DNA of 64,000 bases, from NCBI RefSeq assembly GCF_035621135.1, contig NZ_CP141728.1, positions 1,984,001 through 2,048,000 on the forward strand, in the 5' to 3' direction. This DNA comes from Sinanaerobacter sp. ZZT-01 (GTDB taxonomy: Bacteria; Bacillota; Clostridia; Peptostreptococcales; Anaerovoracaceae). The notes beneath the pieces are model-generated. The model searched no databases and was not told the origin of the DNA. It saw only the letters and a program-made list of their open reading frames with translations. How positions within the stretch are numbered: position 1 is the first letter of the stretch; each line of letters begins with the position of its first letter. Below are positions 24,774-33,959 of this stretch, one piece after another. Both the position numbers and the translations under genes were made by a program.

Positions 24774-25937
24774 TTATTTGCCGGCGATCACACGAACGGA
24801 GATAATACCGTCCACTGCAAGTGCCTTTTTTAATTCTGTTTCATTGATCTCAGAATCGACATCGATGAGCGTACAGGCATAGTCCCCCTTACTTCGATTG
24901 ATCAGATCGCTGATATTGATATTGCTGTCTGCCAAGATGCCGGTAATTTTGCCGAGCATTGCAGGTATATTTTGATTTAGTACTACGATTCTTGCCTTAG
25001 AATCACAGATACCAAGACTGCAAGCAGGGTAATTCACGGAGTTTGTAATGTTGCCGTTTTCTAAATAATCCATCATTTGATCCACTGCCATTTGTGCACA
25101 ATTTTCCTCTGCCTCCTGTGTGGAAGCACCGAGATGTGGTAGGCAAATAACACCGCTGCGGTAAAGAACTTTTTCATTTGGGAAATCAGTAACGTAGCGC
25201 TTTACTTTTCCGCCTTCTATTGCAGCAAGAAGATCGTCTTCATTTACTAAAGTATTTCTCGCAAAGTTCAAGAGGCAGACACCGTTTTTCATCTGCTTAA
25301 AGCGTGTTTCGTCAATCATACCCTTTGTTTCTTCCATTGCAGGAACGTGAATCGTGAGATAATCGCACTTTGGCAGCAAAGTATCCAGGCTGGTTACCAC
25401 TGGTATTGTGTTGGAAAGTGCATGTGCAGAATGCAAGGAGATATAAGGATCATAGCCGATGACCTTCATTCCCAGCATTTCGCATGCATTTGCAACCATG
25501 ACACCGATTGCTCCAAGACCGATGATACCCAACGTTTTCCCCTGGATTTCACGCCCGGCAAATTGAGATTTATTTTTTTCAACGGTCTTTCCAATATCGC
25601 CGCTAAGTGTTTTCGTCCAAGAAACTGCATCGGCAATGTTTCTGGCAGACAGAAGAAGACCTGTTAGTACCAATTCTTTTACTGCGTTTGCATTGGCTCC
25701 CGGAGTGTTGAATACCACGATTCCTTTTTCAGAGCAGCGGTCAATCGGAATATTATTAACGCCGGCACCAGCTCTCGCGATAGCCAAGAGGTGATCGGAA
25801 AACTCCATGGAGTGCATATCCTGGCTGCGGACCAAAATGCCGTTTGCTCTTTCCACGGCATCACTTATGGTATATTGATCCGTAAAATGAGAGGTTCCTT
25901 TTCTGGAAATTTTATTTAATGTAGTGATTTGAAACAT
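24774..25937 (-). CDS. serA: D-3-phosphoglycerate dehydrogenase with ACT domain
   Basis: This is the first enzyme of serine synthesis: it oxidises 3-phosphoglycerate to phosphohydroxypyruvate with NAD. Its 387 residues match the short form with one ACT domain. Key blocks are ARAGAGVNNIPIDRCSEKGI, the Rossmann motif LGIIGLGAIGVMVA, FARNTLVNEDDL containing the substrate arginine, and LPHLGASTQEAEEN with the catalytic histidine. The C-terminal ACT region (about 315-387) suggests serine feedback. It is 15 nt downstream of serC on the same strand. Confidence 0.95.
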   Translation of the reverse strand: MFQITTLNKISRKGTSHFTDQYTISDAVERANGILVRSQDMHSMEFSDHLLAIARAGAGVNNIPIDRCSEKGIVVFNTPGANANAVKELVLTGLLLSARNIADAVSWTKTLSGDIGKTVEKNKSQFAGREIQGKTLGIIGLGAIGVMVANACEMLGMKVIGYDPYISLHSAHALSNTIPVVTSLDTLLPKCDYLTIHVPAMEETKGMIDETRFKQMKNGVCLLNFARNTLVNEDDLLAAIEGGKVKRYVTDFPNEKVLYRSGVICLPHLGASTQEAEENCAQMAVDQMMDYLENGNITNSVNYPACSLGICDSKARIVVLNQNIPAMLGKITGILADSNINISDLINRSKGDYACTLIDVDSEINETELKKALAVDGIISVRVIAGK

Positions 25938-25952
25938 TTTCAGATTCTCCTT

Positions 25953-27044
25953 TTATGCATTTGCTTTTTCAAAATCTTTCATAAATGCAATCAGCTTTTT
26001 AACGCCTTCCATAGGCATTGCATTATAAATGCTGGCACGCATACCGCCGATGCTTCTGTGACCGCCAAGATTTACAAGGCCTTGTGCTTTTGCCTCCGAA
26101 ACAAATTTTTTATCTAAATCAGCGTTTCCGGTGACAAAGACTACATTCATAAGAGAACGGTCTTCTTTTGCAACCGGTGCGGTGTATAGCTTACTGCTAT
26201 CGATGTAATCGTAAAGAAGTGACGCTTTTTCGATGTTTCGCCTTTCCATTTCCTTTACACCGCCTTGCGTTTTAATCCATTGGAACGTCAGCCCAGCAAT
26301 GTAAATGCCGTAGGTTGGAGGGGTATTATACATGGAACCGTTGTCAGCAGCTACTTTATAGTCAAGCATAGTTGGCGTATTTTTATCAGCATGCCCTAAA
26401 AGGTCTTCTCGAATAATGACAATAACGACTCCGGCAGGACCTATATTTTTTTGAGCACCTGCCCAAATGATTCCAAATTTGGAGACATCAATTTCTTGTG
26501 ATAATATATTGGAAGAAAGATCAGCAACAAGAGGGATTTCTCCAGTTTCTGGGAATTCGACGTAACGGCTTCCGTAGATTGTATTGTTTCCCGTTAAATA
26601 AATGTAGTCGGCATCTTCACGGAAGTCTTCCTTAGAAAGCTTCGGAATATAGGTGAAGGTTTTGTCTTCGGAAGATGCGGCAATTCGAATATCACCAAAT
26701 TTTTCTGCTTCCTTCTCGGCCTTCTTTGCCCAAGAACCAGTTACGATGTAATCTGCTTTTTTTGAATTTCGCAGAAGATTCAAAGGGACCATAGAGAATT
26801 GCAGACTGCCGCCTCCTTGCAAAAATAGAACCTTATAATTGTCAGGGATATGCATAATATCTCTTAGATCTTGTTCTGCTGTATCAATGATTTTTTTAAA
26901 ATCTGCGGAACGGTGACTCATTTCCATAACGGACATGCCGCACCCTTCATAGTTTGTCATTTCTTTTGCGGCACGCTCCATTACCTCTAAAGGTAGCATG
27001 GAGGGACCAGCTGAAAAATTGAAAACTCTTGCTGTATTACTCAT
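25953..27044 (-). CDS. serC: Phosphoserine aminotransferase
   Basis: This 363-residue PLP-dependent class V aminotransferase converts phosphohydroxypyruvate to phosphoserine. It starts VFNFSAGPSMLPLEV. The PLP lysine is in WAGAQKNIGPAGV. GGHRSIGGMRASIYNAMP is the conserved C-terminal block. GGAGG precedes the start on the minus strand. serC-serA forms an operon. No phosphoserine phosphatase gene is present in this window. The neighbouring apgM gene also acts around 3-phosphoglycerate. Confidence 0.96.
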   Translation of the reverse strand: MSNTARVFNFSAGPSMLPLEVMERAAKEMTNYEGCGMSVMEMSHRSADFKKIIDTAEQDLRDIMHIPDNYKVLFLQGGGSLQFSMVPLNLLRNSKKADYIVTGSWAKKAEKEAEKFGDIRIAASSEDKTFTYIPKLSKEDFREDADYIYLTGNNTIYGSRYVEFPETGEIPLVADLSSNILSQEIDVSKFGIIWAGAQKNIGPAGVVIVIIREDLLGHADKNTPTMLDYKVAADNGSMYNTPPTYGIYIAGLTFQWIKTQGGVKEMERRNIEKASLLYDYIDSSKLYTAPVAKEDRSLMNVVFVTGNADLDKKFVSEAKAQGLVNLGGHRSIGGMRASIYNAMPMEGVKKLIAFMKDFEKANA

Positions 27045-27081
27045 ATATTTTCGCCTCCTTGCAAAAAAATTTATATCCCCA

Positions 27082-27110
27082 ATTGTAGCACTTTATGTTA
27101 CAATAGTAAA
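27082..27110 (-). promoter_or_regulatory. Probable serC-serA promoter with dyad
   Basis: On the minus strand TTTACT (27110-27105) and TACAAT (27087-27082) are 17 bp apart. The -10 also forms a dyad, ATTGTA (27082-27087) with TACAAT (27099-27104), a possible operator. Confidence 0.45.
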
Positions 27111-27120
27111 GTAGATAAAT

Positions 27121-27335
27121 GTACAAAAATAAAAAAAACGAACAAAAAAAACACAAAAGTTATAAAAAAAATGCGTTGTAAAATTGAAAAAAACAAAAAA
27201 ATGCCGTGAAAAACAGTTTGATATTTTAAAAAAATGGAGTGAAAAGCGATTTTTTTTAGTCGAAATGAACGGTAAAATTCAAAAAAACCGACACTACAAC
27301 TTAAAAAAATAACGTGATTTTTAAAAAAAAGCTTA
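27121..27335. other. A-tract array, predicted curved DNA
   Basis: This gene-free stretch holds about 14 runs of four to eight A or T. Many are spaced near 10-11 or 20-22 bp (for example centred near 27168, 27190, 27211 and 27231, and near 27284, 27306 and 27327), in phase with the helix. A 16-nt segment GTAAAATTGAAAAAAA recurs near 27273 with one mismatch. It separates divergent serC and apgM and could act as a curved upstream element or protein-binding platform. No ORF or RNA gene is visible. 27336-27524 is AT-rich leader. Confidence 0.6.
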
Positions 27336-27524
27336 CTTTGGAAGAGGAAAAATGGATAAAAAGTTATTGTTTTTACTCTTTTATTTTAATAAAAATGGTA
27401 AGAATGCCTATGTTTTTTAACGAGATTTTAACGAAAAAGAAGTAGGCGTTTAAAATAAAAATTGCATTAAACATTGAAAAATAAACGTTTTTTTGAAAAT
27501 GAACATGGAAAAGGAGTAAAAGAA

Positions 27525-28739
27525 ATGAAGTATTTAATTTTAGTAGCAGATGGTGCGGGTGATGAACCCATTAAAGAATTAGGTGGAAAAACGCCTCTCG
27601 AAACAGCGAATATTAAGAACATAAATCAGCTTGCAAAAAAGGGAACGGTTGGGGTCGTTAGTACGGTGCCTGAAGGAATTGCCCCGGGAAGTGATGCGGC
27701 AAACTTATCTGTAATGGGTTATGACCCCAGGGTTTATCTGACAGGACGTTCTCCTCTTGAAGCAGCGAGTATCGGAATTGATATGTCGGATACAGATGTT
27801 GCGTTTCGATGCAATATTGTAACGTTACAAGGTGAAGGTGCTTATGAAGATTTAACAGTATTGGATCACAGCGCCGGTGATATCACAACGGAAGAAGCGG
27901 ATGAATTAATCAAAGCAGTTAACGAAAAGTTTGGGAATGAGCTAATTCAGTTTTATACGGGTGTAAGTTATCGCCATTGCATGATTGTAAAAAACGGTGA
28001 AACTGATTATGTATTGACTCCACCTCATGATATTCTGACAAAAAAAGTTAGAGAATACATGCCTAAAGGAGAAGGGGCTGATTTCATATATAATATGATG
28101 AAAGAAAGCTATGAGTTACTTTCAAAACATCCTGTAAATATTAGACGTGTAGAAAAGGGTTTAAATCCTGCAAACTCTATCTGGATATGGGGTCAGGGCA
28201 AAAAACCGCAACTCTCTTCTTTTTATGATAAATATCAGATCAAAGGCGCGACTATTTCTGCAGTGGACTTGATTAAGGGCATTGGTATTTGTGCTGGCTT
28301 GAAATCCGTAGATGTAGAAGGTGCAACTGGTACCATTCATACGAATTTTTCGGGAAAGGCGGAAGCTGCAATTCAGCAGTTCAAGGATGGAATGGATTTT
28401 ATTTACCTGCATGTAGAGGCACCGGACGAGTGTTCGCATCAAGGAGACCTTTCTGGGAAGATAAGTTCTTTGGAATTGATTGACGAGAAAATTGTGGGAC
28501 CGGTGATCGAATATTTAAGAAGTACAGGAGAGGCTTTCCGGTTTTTAGTTTTACCGGATCATCAGACTCCTATCTCCATTCGGACGCATGCAGGAAAACC
28601 GGTTCCTTTCGTTCTGTATGATAGCAGTAAGGAAACCGAGGCAGATGAAAGCAAAGGATTCAATGAAACTGCAGCAGCTGCATCTGGTTTGTTTTTCGGT
28701 AATGGCTATGAGCTTACGGACTATTTTTTCGGGTGCTAG
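27525..28739 (+). CDS. apgM: Cofactor-independent phosphoglycerate mutase, ApgM type
   Basis: This 404-residue member of the alkaline-phosphatase superfamily interconverts 3- and 2-phosphoglycerate without 2,3-bisphosphoglycerate. It opens MKYLILVADGAGDEPIKELG. PGSDAANLSVMGYDP contains the catalytic serine. Metal ligands fall in DHSAGD, HVEAPDECSHQGD and LPDHQTPISIRTHAGKPVPFV. This architecture is the archaeal-type family also found in Clostridia. The ATG at 27525 follows AAAAGGAG; the frame open from 27474 has no ribosome site. It is divergent from serC across A-tract DNA. Confidence 0.93.
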   Translation: MKYLILVADGAGDEPIKELGGKTPLETANIKNINQLAKKGTVGVVSTVPEGIAPGSDAANLSVMGYDPRVYLTGRSPLEAASIGIDMSDTDVAFRCNIVTLQGEGAYEDLTVLDHSAGDITTEEADELIKAVNEKFGNELIQFYTGVSYRHCMIVKNGETDYVLTPPHDILTKKVREYMPKGEGADFIYNMMKESYELLSKHPVNIRRVEKGLNPANSIWIWGQGKKPQLSSFYDKYQIKGATISAVDLIKGIGICAGLKSVDVEGATGTIHTNFSGKAEAAIQQFKDGMDFIYLHVEAPDECSHQGDLSGKISSLELIDEKIVGPVIEYLRSTGEAFRFLVLPDHQTPISIRTHAGKPVPFVLYDSSKETEADESKGFNETAAAASGLFFGNGYELTDYFFGC

Positions 28740-28765
28740 TAGGACGACAATAGAGGGGGGCAATC

Positions 28766-30136
28766 ATGAAAAAGTTCTTAGCTGCATTGCTTGCGGTTAT
28801 TTTCGTATGCAGCATCACAAATTTTACGTATGCGACTGACACGCAGCCGGTAATCGGAGGAGCCAGCGGTATCTTAATTGATGCGACAACAGGGGAAATT
28901 CTTTATCAAAAAGATGCAGATGTGCCTAGGTACCCTGCAAGCACAACGAAGATAATAACTGCACTTTTGGCACTGGAAAATTTAGATTTAAATAAAGTAG
29001 TCACGGTAGATGCAGAAACACCTTTTACGGAAGGGAGTCGAATGTATTTAGTGGAGGGAGAGCAGCTCACTGTAGAGCAGATTTTGTATGGAATGATGAC
29101 GGAATCTGCAAATGATGCTGCTGTTGCACTGGCAAAAGAAATTTCTGGGAGCGTAGAAGATTTTGCAAAGCTCATGAACGAAAGAGCAAAAGAGCTTGGT
29201 GCAAAAAATACAAACTTTGTGACTCCAAACGGATTGCATGATGATGCACATGTGACAACGGCTTATGATTTGGCGATGATTGCAAAATATGCAATGACCA
29301 ATGAAAAATTCAGAGATCTGGTAACAACCTATCGTTTTGTTTTACCGCAGACGAATAAACAGGAAACCCGTTATATGTACAATACAAACCGCATGCTTTA
29401 TGATGAGAAGACTAAGGTTGTTGTAAATGGCGTTTCACGAGGGTGCAAATATGAAGGGATTACCGGGATAAAAACGGGGTATACAAGTCATGCAGGAGGC
29501 TGTTTGGTAGCGAGTGCAAAAAGAGGTGACACAGAATTGATTGCTGTAACACTCACTTCAACGGATAAAGGCAGATTTGCAGACTGTATTACACTTTTAG
29601 ATTATGGATTTGCAAATTACAAAACGGTTCACTCGATGCAAGCCGGTACAGAACTGGGGGAAATTAAGGTGTCTAGAGGAAGCCTTAATCGGGTTAAGGT
29701 AACTTTGGCAAAGGATGCCGCGGCAACTTTACCGCTCGAGGCATCTGATTCTATTTTATCTACGAAGCTTGTTTTGGACAAGTCGTTGAAAGCTCCGGTA
29801 AAAAAGGGAGATAGGGCTGGTATTCTGCAAGTTTATGAAGGAGACACTCTTTTGCAGGAGTGCGAAGCGGTTGCTGCGGCGAGTGTGAAAAAAGGGGGTC
29901 CATTATCCCTTTTGGGAATCAATGATAAAACAGCAAAAGCAATTGGAATAACAAGCTTAATTATCATAGGTTTTCTTATCCTGCTGCTTTGTGCATATAT
30001 TGCGTTGAAACGAAGACAGGTGCGCATGCGTAAACAGAGAAGACTAGAGAGGCAGAAACGCATACAGAAAGAAGAAATGGAACGAAGAGCTGCATGGGAA
30101 GAAAATTACGAGCGACGCTATCAACACCGTGGATAA
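28766..30136 (+). CDS. D-alanyl-D-alanine carboxypeptidase (DacF/PBP5-like)
   Basis: This 456-residue class C low-molecular-weight penicillin-binding protein removes the terminal D-Ala of peptidoglycan stem peptides. It has a signal peptide (about 1-23), then SxxK as STTK (59-62), SxN as SAN (114-116) and KTG (236-238). The PBP5 C-terminal beta domain follows (about 290-375). One membrane helix (about 400-420) and a basic cytoplasmic tail (KRRQVRMRKQRRLERQKR) end the protein, so anchoring is by a true transmembrane helix rather than an amphipathic one. GAGGGGGG precedes the ATG. Confidence 0.93.
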   Translation: MKKFLAALLAVIFVCSITNFTYATDTQPVIGGASGILIDATTGEILYQKDADVPRYPASTTKIITALLALENLDLNKVVTVDAETPFTEGSRMYLVEGEQLTVEQILYGMMTESANDAAVALAKEISGSVEDFAKLMNERAKELGAKNTNFVTPNGLHDDAHVTTAYDLAMIAKYAMTNEKFRDLVTTYRFVLPQTNKQETRYMYNTNRMLYDEKTKVVVNGVSRGCKYEGITGIKTGYTSHAGGCLVASAKRGDTELIAVTLTSTDKGRFADCITLLDYGFANYKTVHSMQAGTELGEIKVSRGSLNRVKVTLAKDAAATLPLEASDSILSTKLVLDKSLKAPVKKGDRAGILQVYEGDTLLQECEAVAAASVKKGGPLSLLGINDKTAKAIGITSLIIIGFLILLLCAYIALKRRQVRMRKQRRLERQKRIQKEEMERRAAWEENYERRYQHRG

Positions 30137-30142
30137 TAAAAG

Positions 30143-30196
30143 AAAACCCATCGGCACATCGACAGGTAAGATGTGTTGATGGGTTTGCGTTTTTTC
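30143..30196. terminator. Terminator between convergent genes
   Basis: AAACCCATC (30144-30152) pairs with GATGGGTTT (30178-30186), with an inner CACATC/GATGTG stem. GCGTTTTTTC follows on the plus strand. On the minus strand a TTTTCT run also follows, so it may work both ways. Confidence 0.8.
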
Positions 30197-30200
30197 AAAA

Positions 30201-31097
30201 TTAGCAATTAATTAGCTTTTGATCTTGACAGTCACATAAGGAAGCTGTTTTGTTGGCGAAATGAAGAATATCTTCAAGATTCAGAGAACTCAACTGCTTG
30301 ATCGGAATGGATAGTGCAAGAAAGCGGGAAAGTACTGCACCCATGAAAATATCTGCATTGATACGGGTGTCCATTTTGGGTAATTGTTTTATCCCTTGCA
30401 CATATCCCTCACCGTCTCTTCCCACATAACGGCATCCATTTTCTCCCATATTGATCAGGATAAAATGAGAGCTGTATTGATGCAGCAAATCGATAGGGAA
30501 GACTTCGAGAAAATCTAAGTCCTGCTGAGTGATATCTACTAAATCTGCATCCTTAATACCACGCAGAATTTGTTTTTTTGCTTCCGCTTTATCTGTCCAT
30601 ACTCCATCAAGGTAACTTGCTTCAAAGCTGATGACGGCTCCGGATTCACGTGCAATGCGAACTGCTTCAAATACGGCATCTCTGGAAATCGGGTGTGTCA
30701 GCGAGAGGCTGCTGAAGTGAAATATTTTTGTGTGTTTCAGCATAGAAACAGGCAATTCTTCTTTTTTATAGTATATGTCAGAGCCCGGCTTTCTAACGAA
30801 TTCATAAACAGATTGACCGGTTTCGTGTTTATTTATGAAAGCTAAACTTGTAAATACATTAGGGTCTGTGATGATGGAAGTGGTATCAACTGAAAGCTGG
30901 CGTAAAGTGTACAGTGCTTTTTTACCGAAACTGTCTGTACCAATCTTGCCAATTAATGCAGTTTGAAGTCCACACTTCGCCGGAATGCGTATTAGATTTG
31001 CGGGAGAACCTCCGAGATTGGGAACGTAAGAACCGTTCTCTTGTTGTTGAAAATTGATGACTAGTTCACCAAGCGCAATGATGTCATGTGTTTCCAC
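30201..31097 (-). CDS. PfkB-family sugar kinase with degenerate active site
   Basis: This 298-residue protein has the ribokinase/fructokinase fold: GELVINF, PNLGGSPANLIRIPAKCGLQ (PfkB signature 1), and ALIGKIGTDSFG. The second signature, normally DTTGAGDxFxG, reads DTRINADIFMG at 243-253. The probable catalytic base D249 is kept, but the Gly-Ala-Gly anion hole is lost. The substrate segment normally like FDPNYR is FEASYLDGVW, and the ATP-side T-x-G-E-N-G is NMGENG. It may have altered activity or be a pseudokinase. GAGGAGG precedes the start. It is convergent with the carboxypeptidase gene and transcribed alone. Confidence 0.8.
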   Translation of the reverse strand: METHDIIALGELVINFQQQENGSYVPNLGGSPANLIRIPAKCGLQTALIGKIGTDSFGKKALYTLRQLSVDTTSIITDPNVFTSLAFINKHETGQSVYEFVRKPGSDIYYKKEELPVSMLKHTKIFHFSSLSLTHPISRDAVFEAVRIARESGAVISFEASYLDGVWTDKAEAKKQILRGIKDADLVDITQQDLDFLEVFPIDLLHQYSSHFILINMGENGCRYVGRDGEGYVQGIKQLPKMDTRINADIFMGAVLSRFLALSIPIKQLSSLNLEDILHFANKTASLCDCQDQKLINC

Positions 31098-31232
31098 GTT
31101 TTATTCCTCCTCTTTGTATTACCCTATTATTTTAACACTTTTGTGCGAAAATCAAAAGTATTAATACAATGAAGTAAAAATTTGTCATATTATGTATTGG
31201 AATAAAAAAATAAAAAGAAAGGGGGTGCACAG

Positions 31233-33068
31233 ATGTTTGATATCAGAGAAAATTTAAAAAGATTACCGGATAAGCCAGGAGTCTATTTGCATAAAGATAA
31301 ATCTGGAAAGGTAATCTATGTTGGAAAGGCAGTTTCCTTAAAGAATCGTGTACGGCAGTATTTTCAAACACCAAAGAGACAGGACGCCAAGGTACGTGCA
31401 ATGGTATCTCACATTGAAGAATTTGAGTACATTATTACGGATACGGAAATGGAAGCTTTGATCTTAGAAAATAATCTTATTAAAAAGTATATGCCGCAGT
31501 ATAATGTACTTTTAAGAGATGATAAAACGTATCCCTATATTAAAGTGACTATGGGTGAGGTCTATCCGCGCATTTTGAAAACAAGAAGAGTTTTGTCAGA
31601 TGGCTCCAAATATTTTGGGCCGTATACTGATGTAGGGGCAGTCAATCAAATGATTGATTTATTGAACGATGTTTTTATATTGAAACGATGTTCTGCACAA
31701 AACTTTGCAAATGGATTTCAACCTTGCTTAAACTACCATATACACCGGTGCAGGGGGATCTGTACGGGAGGTATCAGTTCAGAGGAGTACCGTAAGGAGA
31801 TACAAAAGGCAATTGATTATTTAAATGGGAAAAATAAAGGCTTGATGGAAGAGTTGGAGAGACGTATGACAGAAGCATCAGCAAACCTTCAATTTGAACA
31901 GGCTGCACAATATCGAGATCAAATTGCCGCAGTGAAAGCGGTTTCGGAAAAGCAGAAAGTGGTTCTGAGCACTACCGGAGACTTGGATGTTGTTTTGCTT
32001 TCCAGAGGTCAGGTAGGGGTGCATGTGATTGTTTTTTTTGTAAGGCAGGGAAAACACAGCGGCCGAGAGACTTACCATTTACAGGCAATGCCGGAAGAGA
32101 GCAATGCAGAGGTGATAACGGCATTTTTAAAGCAGTATTATTCACCGAGTGTAATGGCACCAAAGGAAATTTTGTTAGAAGAGGAGCTGCCTGAGGCTGA
32201 CTTACTGGAAAAGTGGCTATCGGATCTTCGTGGCAGTAATGTAAAATTAACCATACCGCAAAAAGGTGAAAAAAAGGCATTTTTAGACCTTTCCAAAAGA
32301 GATGTCATCGAACTTTCTAAGGGATTGGATGAACGGGCAAGAAATCAACAGGAAAAAGCATCTGCAATTTCTGAAGCATTATCCTCATTTTTTGGCTTTC
32401 AAGCGGATAATAGGTGGCGTATTGAGGCCTACGATATATCTAACACAAATGGGATTGATTCGGTTGGAGCAATGGTTGTATTTGAAAACGGAAAGCCGGT
32501 GCGCAAGGATTACCGCCGCTTTAAAATACGAACCATTGAAGGACCAAATGATTACGGCAGTTTGCAAGAAGTGTTGTATCGGAGACTAAAACGAGGGTTA
32601 AAAGGAGATCCTTCCTTTTCAAAGATGCCGGATCTTTTATTGATGGATGGTGGAAAGAATCAAGTTGCAGTGGTGGAGCAGGTGCTATCAGCGTTAAATC
32701 TTTCTATACCAGTGGCAGGAATGGTAAAAGATGACCATCATCGAACAAGAGGTCTGGTTTATCAGCAAGAAGAATTGGAGCTGCGGAGTAATCCTGTTTT
32801 GTTTAAATATATTGCTTCGATTCAGGAAGAAGTACATCGTTTTGCCATAGATTACCATAGAGGACTGCGGAGTAAGAAGTTGCGCAAATCAATATTAGAT
32901 GAAATTGATGGAGTGGGAGAAAAAAGAAAGATGGCATTGCTGTCAGCTTTTGGAAGCATTGATGCAATTCGACAGGCGTCGACTGAAGAATTGAGCAAAA
33001 TTTCTGGAATGAATCGAAGTGTAGCGGAAAAGATTCATCAACATTTGAATAATTCAATTGTGAAATAA
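31233..33068 (+). CDS. uvrC: Excinuclease ABC subunit C
   Basis: This 611-residue dual nuclease of nucleotide excision repair has full family length. The GIY-YIG domain (about 10-95) shows KPGVYLHKDKSGKVIYVGKA. The UVR motif for UvrB contact is near 200-235 (LEERRMTEA-like, FEQAAQYRDQ). The RNase H-like domain starts at EAYDISNTNG and has LLLMDGGKNQV and HRFAIDYHR. A helix-hairpin-helix pair closes the protein (IDGVGEKRKMALLSAFGS, KISGMNRSVAEKI). AAAGGGGG lies before the ATG. uvrA and uvrB are not in the window; the UvrA-like protein at 42.5 kb is a paralogue. Confidence 0.96.
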   Translation: MFDIRENLKRLPDKPGVYLHKDKSGKVIYVGKAVSLKNRVRQYFQTPKRQDAKVRAMVSHIEEFEYIITDTEMEALILENNLIKKYMPQYNVLLRDDKTYPYIKVTMGEVYPRILKTRRVLSDGSKYFGPYTDVGAVNQMIDLLNDVFILKRCSAQNFANGFQPCLNYHIHRCRGICTGGISSEEYRKEIQKAIDYLNGKNKGLMEELERRMTEASANLQFEQAAQYRDQIAAVKAVSEKQKVVLSTTGDLDVVLLSRGQVGVHVIVFFVRQGKHSGRETYHLQAMPEESNAEVITAFLKQYYSPSVMAPKEILLEEELPEADLLEKWLSDLRGSNVKLTIPQKGEKKAFLDLSKRDVIELSKGLDERARNQQEKASAISEALSSFFGFQADNRWRIEAYDISNTNGIDSVGAMVVFENGKPVRKDYRRFKIRTIEGPNDYGSLQEVLYRRLKRGLKGDPSFSKMPDLLLMDGGKNQVAVVEQVLSALNLSIPVAGMVKDDHHRTRGLVYQQEELELRSNPVLFKYIASIQEEVHRFAIDYHRGLRSKKLRKSILDEIDGVGEKRKMALLSAFGSIDAIRQASTEELSKISGMNRSVAEKIHQHLNNSIVK

Positions 33069-33137
33069 GCATTATAGTGTTATAGTGATATTATACCCAA
33101 AATGAAGAAAATGGGAAATCAATAGGAGGATAAATAG

Positions 33138-33449
33138 ATGAGTGAGAAAGAAAAATGCACCCATGACGGCTGTGGTGATGAATGCTGTTGCGGCGGTGAA
33201 AATGATGCAGATTTTATCACGCTAGAATTTGATGATGGTGTTGAAGTAGAATGTGAAATTATGGGACTTTTCGACTATGATGGAAAAGAATACATTGCAT
33301 TGATTCCGGACGATGGCAGTGACGATGTTTATATCTATGGATATAAGGAAACCGGAGAAGACGAGTTTGAATTAGTCGATATTGAAGACGATGCAGAATT
33401 TGAAAAGGTAGTTGCAGAGTTTGATAAGTTGACAGCAGAAGAAGTTTAA
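33138..33449 (+). CDS. DUF1292 protein with cysteine-rich N-terminus
   Basis: This 103-residue acidic protein has a DUF1292 core (about 28-95: ITLEFDDGVEVECEIMGLFDYDGKEYIALIP, then DDVYIYGYKE), a family of unknown role common in Firmicutes near yrzL and uvrC-type genes. The first 22 residues carry six cysteines and one histidine (CTHDGCGDECCCGG), a likely metal-binding tail. AATAGGAGG precedes the ATG. It sits 69 nt after uvrC and ends in a strong terminator. Confidence 0.9.
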   Translation: MSEKEKCTHDGCGDECCCGGENDADFITLEFDDGVEVECEIMGLFDYDGKEYIALIPDDGSDDVYIYGYKETGEDEFELVDIEDDAEFEKVVAEFDKLTAEEV

Positions 33450-33468
33450 TAAAATTAAAAAGCAAATA

Positions 33469-33512
33469 AAAACCTGTAAGAAAGAGTTTGTCTTTCTTAC
33501 AGGTTTTTTTAT
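33469..33512 (+). terminator. Strong terminator after the DUF1292 gene
   Basis: A 17-bp perfect stem (33469-33485 with 33491-33507) with loop GTTTG and a T run. It also separates the convergent small membrane protein gene. Confidence 0.92.
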
Positions 33513-33561
33513 GCCAATATTTAAGTACTTAATAAGAATCGTCTTTTTATACCTTAAAAAA

Positions 33562-33732
33562 TCAATCATCATTTCTATGACGAAAAAACATAACAGCAAA
33601 GCAGAGAAACATGAAAGCTGCGATAAGAGTACCTCTCTCAAATTGAGAAAATCCATTTCGAAAACTGATTGCTGTGCAAGAAAGAGCAGCCACCAGCATA
33701 AAGATAGCAACGTAAAGATTTTTTTTGTTCAT
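33562..33732 (-). CDS. Small two-helix membrane protein, 56 residues
   Basis: A 56-codon minus-strand gene starts MNKKNLYVAIFMLVAALSC, preceded by AAGGAG with 10-nt spacing. Two hydrophobic segments (about 5-24 and 34-49) are joined by RNGFSQFERGT, and the protein ends FRHRNDD. Basic ends suggest both termini are cytoplasmic. No family is recognised. The good ribosome site, membrane topology and terminator-bounded location support a real gene. Confidence 0.6.
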   Translation of the reverse strand: MNKKNLYVAIFMLVAALSCTAISFRNGFSQFERGTLIAAFMFLCFAVMFFRHRNDD

Positions 33733-33779
33733 AATTTAAGGCTCCTTATTAACTTATTAAAATGATACGACTGCATGGT

Positions 33780-33929
33780 TACCTTCTTTTCTCAAAGGAA
33801 GGTATCGGCTTAAAAGTATAACGGATAAATTTTATTATAACATTTTTCAGAATAAAGGTTTAATTTTTTTTTATATCAAAAGTAGTTATCTTTATGACCT
33901 ACTGTTTAGCTGCCTTTTTCAAAGGAGGC
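33780..33929. other. Two related hairpins upstream of the alanine symporter gene
   Basis: TACCTTC/GAAGGTA (33780-33786, 33798-33804) and an imperfect TTAGC..CCTTT / AAAGG..GCTAA stem (about 33906-33932) share a CTTTTNTCAAAGGARG core. The second lies about 30 nt before the symporter start. Neither has a T run on the plus strand. Role unknown; possible leader structures. Confidence 0.35.
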
Positions 33930-33959
33930 TAAGTTTTCGCAAAATAAGAGAGGTGAAAA

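Noticed and set aside
27060..27120. Possible T-box or riboswitch before serC
   Set aside because: The leader is only about 35-40 nt, too short, and shows no T-box or S-box sequence.
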